Assembly (NCBI GenBank): GCA_023269455.1
Contig: JAHFTG010000074.1
Coordinates: 1 to 9,300, forward strand
Length of the DNA: 9,300 nt
Direction: 5' to 3'
DNA from: Opitutaceae bacterium
Lineage (GTDB): Bacteria > Verrucomicrobiota > Verrucomicrobiia > Opitutales > Opitutaceae
This document shows positions 6,554 through 9,300 of the stretch, piece by piece. The translations under genes and the position numbers were made by a program. Each line of letters begins with the position of its first letter. Within the stretch, counting starts at the first letter, position 1. Under the pieces are notes generated by a model. It searched no databases and was not told where the DNA came from. It saw nothing but the letters and a program-made list of their open reading frames with translations.

Positions 6554-7930
6554 ATGGGGGCGTCGGCAACACTTTCGGCCGAGGCGCTTGATCGTCGGCA
6601 TGTGTGGCATCCGTTTACGCAGATGCAGGAGTATTGGGCGCAGCCGCCCTTGGTGATCGCTTCGGGGCGCGGCGGATGGCTGACCGATACGGAGGGGCGC
6701 GAGTATCTGGATGGGAACGCGTCGATCTGGACCAACGTTCACGGGCACAACGATCCCGACCTTAACGCGGCATTGCAGCGCCAGCTTGGGCGGATCGCGC
6801 ATGCGACGATGCTTGGGCTCACACATGAGCCGGGAGCGTTGCTGGCGGCCGAGCTGGCGGACCTCGCGCCGGAGGGCTTGGGGCGGGTGTTTTTCAGCGA
6901 CAACGGGGCGGGCGCGGTGGAGATCGCGTTGAAGATGTCGTTTCAATACTGGCAGCTCGCGGGTAAGCCGGAGAAGCGCGGGGCCATCGGGCTCGCGGGC
7001 GGCTATCACGGGGACACGTTTGGCACGATGGCGGTGGGTGACAGCGGGTTTTTTCACGAGCGGTTCAGGGCTTGGGGATTTGCGGCGGATCATTTTCCGG
7101 CACCGGTGTGTCGCGAGTGGGCGGGCGTGGTGCGCGAGGCGGATGCGAGCGCGAGTCTGGCGGCATTGGAGGCGTTGTTGATCGAGAAGGCTGAGCGGAT
7201 CGCGTGTCTCATCCTCGAACCGTCGGTGCAGGGGGCGGCCGGGATGCGGTTGCAGCCGCCGGGGTTTGTCGCGGCGGTCGCGGCATTGTGTCGAAAACAC
7301 GGGGTGCATCTGATTTTGGACGAGGTGTTCGTCGCGTTCGGGCGGCTGGGTTCGATGCTGGTGTGCACTGAAGAAGGCGTGACGCCGGATTTTCTGTGTC
7401 TGGCCAAGGGGCTGACAGGCGGGTATCTGCCGCTGGCGGCGACGCTGGCGCGCGAGGAAATTTTTGAGGCGTTTCTCGGGACGTATGAGAGCCGGAGGGC
7501 GTTTTTTCACGGGCATACGTTTACAGGGAATCCCTTGGCGGCGGCGGTGGCGTTGGAAAACATCCGCAAGCTGCGCGTGCTCGTCGCCGACGGGACGCTG
7601 ACGTCGCGGGCGGCGTGTTTCGGGCGGTTGCTGGACGAGGCGTTTGCGGGGCATCCGCACGTGGGCGAGTTGCGTCAACGCGGGTTGACGGCGGCAATCG
7701 ATTTGGTGTCGGCGGATGGCGAAACGTATCCCGAGGCGGCGCGGGCTGGCTTGCAGGTGTGTATGCGCGCACGCGAGCACGGGCTGCTGCTGCGTCCGCT
7801 GGGCGACTCGCTGCTGCTGGTGCCGCCGCTGTGTCTTTCCGAAGCCGAACTTGGCGAACTGGTGAGCCGCACGGCTTGCGCCATCAACGACATTCTTCCC
7901 ACTTTTCAATACCATGCACAACGCTCCTGA
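6554..7930 (+). CDS. bioA: Adenosylmethionine-8-amino-7-oxononanoate aminotransferase (DAPA synthase)
   Basis: This 458-residue PLP enzyme converts 7-keto-8-aminopelargonate (KAPA) to 7,8-diaminopelargonate (DAPA), classically with S-adenosylmethionine as amino donor. The N-terminus has the BioA signature VWHPFTQM. LDGNASIWTNVHGHN aligns with the substrate-site SSWW region of E. coli BioA. GGYHGDTFG gives Y151 and H152, DEVF gives D256 (contacts the PLP pyridine nitrogen), and CLAKGLTGGYLP gives K285, the Schiff-base lysine; D256 and K285 are 29 apart, as in E. coli BioA. The segment after D256 reads FVAFGRLG where class III aminotransferases usually have a form close to TGFGRTG. The open frame begins at a GTG at 6518, but that adds an unconserved Arg-rich stretch, so I prefer the ATG at 6554. 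The gene overlaps bioB by 17 bp. Codon use is strongly G-ending. Confidence 0.95.
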   Translation: MGASATLSAEALDRRHVWHPFTQMQEYWAQPPLVIASGRGGWLTDTEGREYLDGNASIWTNVHGHNDPDLNAALQRQLGRIAHATMLGLTHEPGALLAAELADLAPEGLGRVFFSDNGAGAVEIALKMSFQYWQLAGKPEKRGAIGLAGGYHGDTFGTMAVGDSGFFHERFRAWGFAADHFPAPVCREWAGVVREADASASLAALEALLIEKAERIACLILEPSVQGAAGMRLQPPGFVAAVAALCRKHGVHLILDEVFVAFGRLGSMLVCTEEGVTPDFLCLAKGLTGGYLPLAATLAREEIFEAFLGTYESRRAFFHGHTFTGNPLAAAVALENIRKLRVLVADGTLTSRAACFGRLLDEAFAGHPHVGELRQRGLTAAIDLVSADGETYPEAARAGLQVCMRAREHGLLLRPLGDSLLLVPPLCLSEAELGELVSRTACAINDILPTFQYHAQRS

Positions 7931-8879
7931 CCTGACCTCCATCCGCGCCTTGTATGACCTGCCGTTGCCCGAACTGATGTTCCGGGCGCAGACGGTCCAC
8001 CGCCAGCATCACGATCCGGCGGCGGTGCAGCTTTGCACATTGCAATCGATCAAGACGGGACGCTGTCCCGAGGACTGCAAATACTGCCCGCAGTCGGCGC
8101 ACAACTCGACGGGGCTCCAACCCGAGCCGCTGCTCGACACGGCGGAGATCGTGGCGAGCGCGAAGGTGGCGCTGGCGGGCGGTGCTTCGCGTTTTTGCAT
8201 GGGCGCGGCGTGGCGCGAGGTGAAGGACGGTCCGCAGTTCGACTCGGTGCTCGCATCGGTGCGCGGAGTGTCGTCGCTCGGTTTGGAAGTGTGTTGCACG
8301 CTCGGCATGGTGACCGAGGATCAGGCGGCGCGGCTCAAGGAGGCGGGGTGCGGCGTGTATAACCACAATCTCGATACGTCGCGCGAATATTATCCGGAGA
8401 TCATCACGACGCGCACTTACGATGAACGTCTGGACACGCTGGCGGCGGTGCGCCGGGCGGGATTGCAGGTGTGCAGCGGCGGTATTCTCGGACTGGGAGA
8501 GGCGGTGGACGACCGGTTGAAGTTGTTGAAGGAGCTGGCGTCGCTGGACCCGCAACCGGACTCGGTGCCCGTCAACGCGCTGGTGGCGGTGGAAGGCACG
8601 CCGCTGGAGGAACAGACGCCGGTCGATCCGATCGAGTTTGTGCGAATCATCGCGGTGGCGCGCATTCTGATGCCGCGCTCGATGGTGCGGCTTTCGGCGG
8701 GGCGCACGGCGATGAGCCCTGAATTGCAGGCGCTGTGTTTCATGGCGGGGGCGAACAGTCTTTTCCTTGGTGATCGGCTGCTGACGACGCCGAATCCCGA
8801 GCGGTCGTCGGATTTCCAGTTGCTGGAGCGGTTGGGCATGCATCCGCTGACGCCCGCGCCGGTGATGGCGACGGCCTGA
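7914..8879 (+). CDS. bioB: Biotin synthase
   Basis: This 321-residue radical SAM enzyme inserts sulfur into dethiobiotin to make biotin, the last step of the pathway. The radical SAM motif GRCPEDCKYCPQ gives C51, C55 and C58 (CX3CX2C) for the [4Fe-4S] cluster that cleaves SAM. The sacrificial [2Fe-2S] cluster ligands are all present: C95 in RFCMGA, C127 in EVCCTLG, C187 in QVCSGG and R259 in VRLSAGR, matching E. coli C97, C128, C188 and R260. NHNLDTS and the C-terminal LLTTPNPE are also typical. Length is at the short end of the family, with a briefer C-terminal tail than the 346-residue E. coli enzyme. The ATG at 7914 lies inside the end of bioA and no Shine-Dalgarno precedes it, so translational coupling to bioA is likely. 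bioD starts 14 bp after the stop. Confidence 0.97.
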   Translation: MHNAPDLTSIRALYDLPLPELMFRAQTVHRQHHDPAAVQLCTLQSIKTGRCPEDCKYCPQSAHNSTGLQPEPLLDTAEIVASAKVALAGGASRFCMGAAWREVKDGPQFDSVLASVRGVSSLGLEVCCTLGMVTEDQAARLKEAGCGVYNHNLDTSREYYPEIITTRTYDERLDTLAAVRRAGLQVCSGGILGLGEAVDDRLKLLKELASLDPQPDSVPVNALVAVEGTPLEEQTPVDPIEFVRIIAVARILMPRSMVRLSAGRTAMSPELQALCFMAGANSLFLGDRLLTTPNPERSSDFQLLERLGMHPLTPAPVMATA

Positions 8880-8881
8880 AC

Positions 8882-8888
8882 AGGGAGG
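8882..8888 (+). promoter_or_regulatory. Shine-Dalgarno of bioD
   Basis: AGGGAGG ends five bases before the ATG at 8894. It is the only strong Shine-Dalgarno among the nine starts in this window, and it supports the ATG at 8894 over the overlapping GTG at 8891. Confidence 0.75.
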
Positions 8889-8893
8889 CTGTG

Positions 8894-9300
8894 ATGCGCA
8901 CGCTTTTTGTCACCGGGGCGGATACCGGTGTGGGGAAAACCCATGTGACAGCCGCGCTCGCGCGGCTGCTCGCGGCGGGCGGGGCGCGCGTGCAGATCGT
9001 GAAGGCGGTGGAAACGGGGCGAGCGGCGGACGGAGCGGTGAAAGGAGATGCAGGGCGTGCGTGTGAACTGGCGGCAGTGGATGTCGCGGCGTTTACCTTG
9101 ATGACGTTTGCCGCACCGCTGGCTCCGTTGGCGGCGGCGGAATCGGAAGGGCGGGCGTTTTCACTGGAGGCGATGACGGGGGCGCTGCGGGGATTGCCGT
9201 CGTGTGACTGGCGCATCGTCGAAGGCGCGGGCGGGATCGCGGTGCCTGTTGATGAGGACGGGCGCGATTGGGCGGATTTTGCGGAGGAGATTGGCGCGGA
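8894..9300 (+). CDS. bioD: Dethiobiotin synthetase (partial at right edge)
   Basis: The frame is open from the ATG at 8894 to the window edge (135 codons seen; the family is about 225 residues). BioD closes the ureido ring by ATP-dependent carboxylation of DAPA to dethiobiotin. The P-loop TGADTGVGKTH gives T11, K15 and T16; K37 in KAVETG aligns with the catalytic K37 of E. coli BioD, and D52 and E110 (in VEGAGG) fit the Mg/ATP-binding acidic residues. The FAAPLAPLAAA segment at about 72-82 matches the conserved substrate-binding region, usually containing SPH. KAVETG differs from the common KPVQTG, and G12 replaces E12 of the E. coli P-loop, which is a frequent variant. The gene follows bioB by 14 bp. 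The gene beyond the edge is unknown; bioF and bioC are absent from the window. Confidence 0.93.
   Translation, partial: MRTLFVTGADTGVGKTHVTAALARLLAAGGARVQIVKAVETGRAADGAVKGDAGRACELAAVDVAAFTLMTFAAPLAPLAAAESEGRAFSLEAMTGALRGLPSCDWRIVEGAGGIAVPVDEDGRDWADFAEEIGA

Noticed and set aside
6509..7942. 477-codon open frame antisense to bioA
   Set aside because: Arg/Pro/His-rich composition typical of a shadow frame; the sense strand encodes an intact BioA.
7884..8843. 319-codon open frame antisense to bioB
   Set aside because: Arg-rich shadow of bioB with no domain features.
1..9300. A novel defence, mobile or secondary-metabolite system
   Set aside because: Every gene belongs to a recognised family, mostly housekeeping; no integrase, transposase, repeats array, toxin-antitoxin pair or base-composition break is visible.

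Overview
The window is about 9.3 kb of GC-rich bacterial chromosome. Gene content and protein style suggest a member of the Verrucomicrobiota, possibly an Opitutaceae-like lineage. The clues are a Prc-type protease, a rhomboid protease with a soluble C-terminal tail, a bioA-bioB-bioD cluster, very high GC at third codon positions and few Shine-Dalgarno sites. The placement is inference from recognisable families, not from a database search.

Layout: (1) positions 1-467, minus strand: N-terminal part of a HAD-superfamily hydrolase that runs off the left edge. (2) 592-2581, plus strand: prfA (release factor RF1) and prmC, the methyltransferase that modifies the GGQ glutamine of release factors, 22 bp apart and closed by an intrinsic terminator at 2637-2660. 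(3) 2709-5946, minus strand: a rhomboid intramembrane protease followed by a Prc/Tsp-type S41 periplasmic protease. (4) 6096-6332, plus strand: a small single-cluster 4Fe-4S ferredoxin, divergent from the rhomboid gene and closed by a strong terminator at 6362-6389. (5) 6554-9300, plus strand: bioA, bioB (17-bp overlap with bioA) and the start of bioD (14 bp after bioB), which runs off the right edge. A palindrome resembling a BirA operator lies between the ferredoxin terminator and bioA.

The genes form three functional blocks: translation termination (RF1 and its modifying enzyme), envelope proteolysis (one membrane and one exported protease), and the late steps of biotin synthesis (KAPA to DAPA, DAPA to dethiobiotin, dethiobiotin to biotin; encoded in the order bioA, bioB, bioD). 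No intergenic gap exceeds 300 bp. I see no tRNA, rRNA, mobile element, CRISPR array or defence locus.

I do not see an undescribed system here; this is an ordinary core-genome region. The points most worth a second look are the candidate biotin operator, the strand-dependent codon usage, the scarcity of Shine-Dalgarno sites with pyrimidine-rich leaders, and several substitutions in otherwise conserved enzyme motifs (RF1, BioA, BioD, the rhomboid and the Prc protease).
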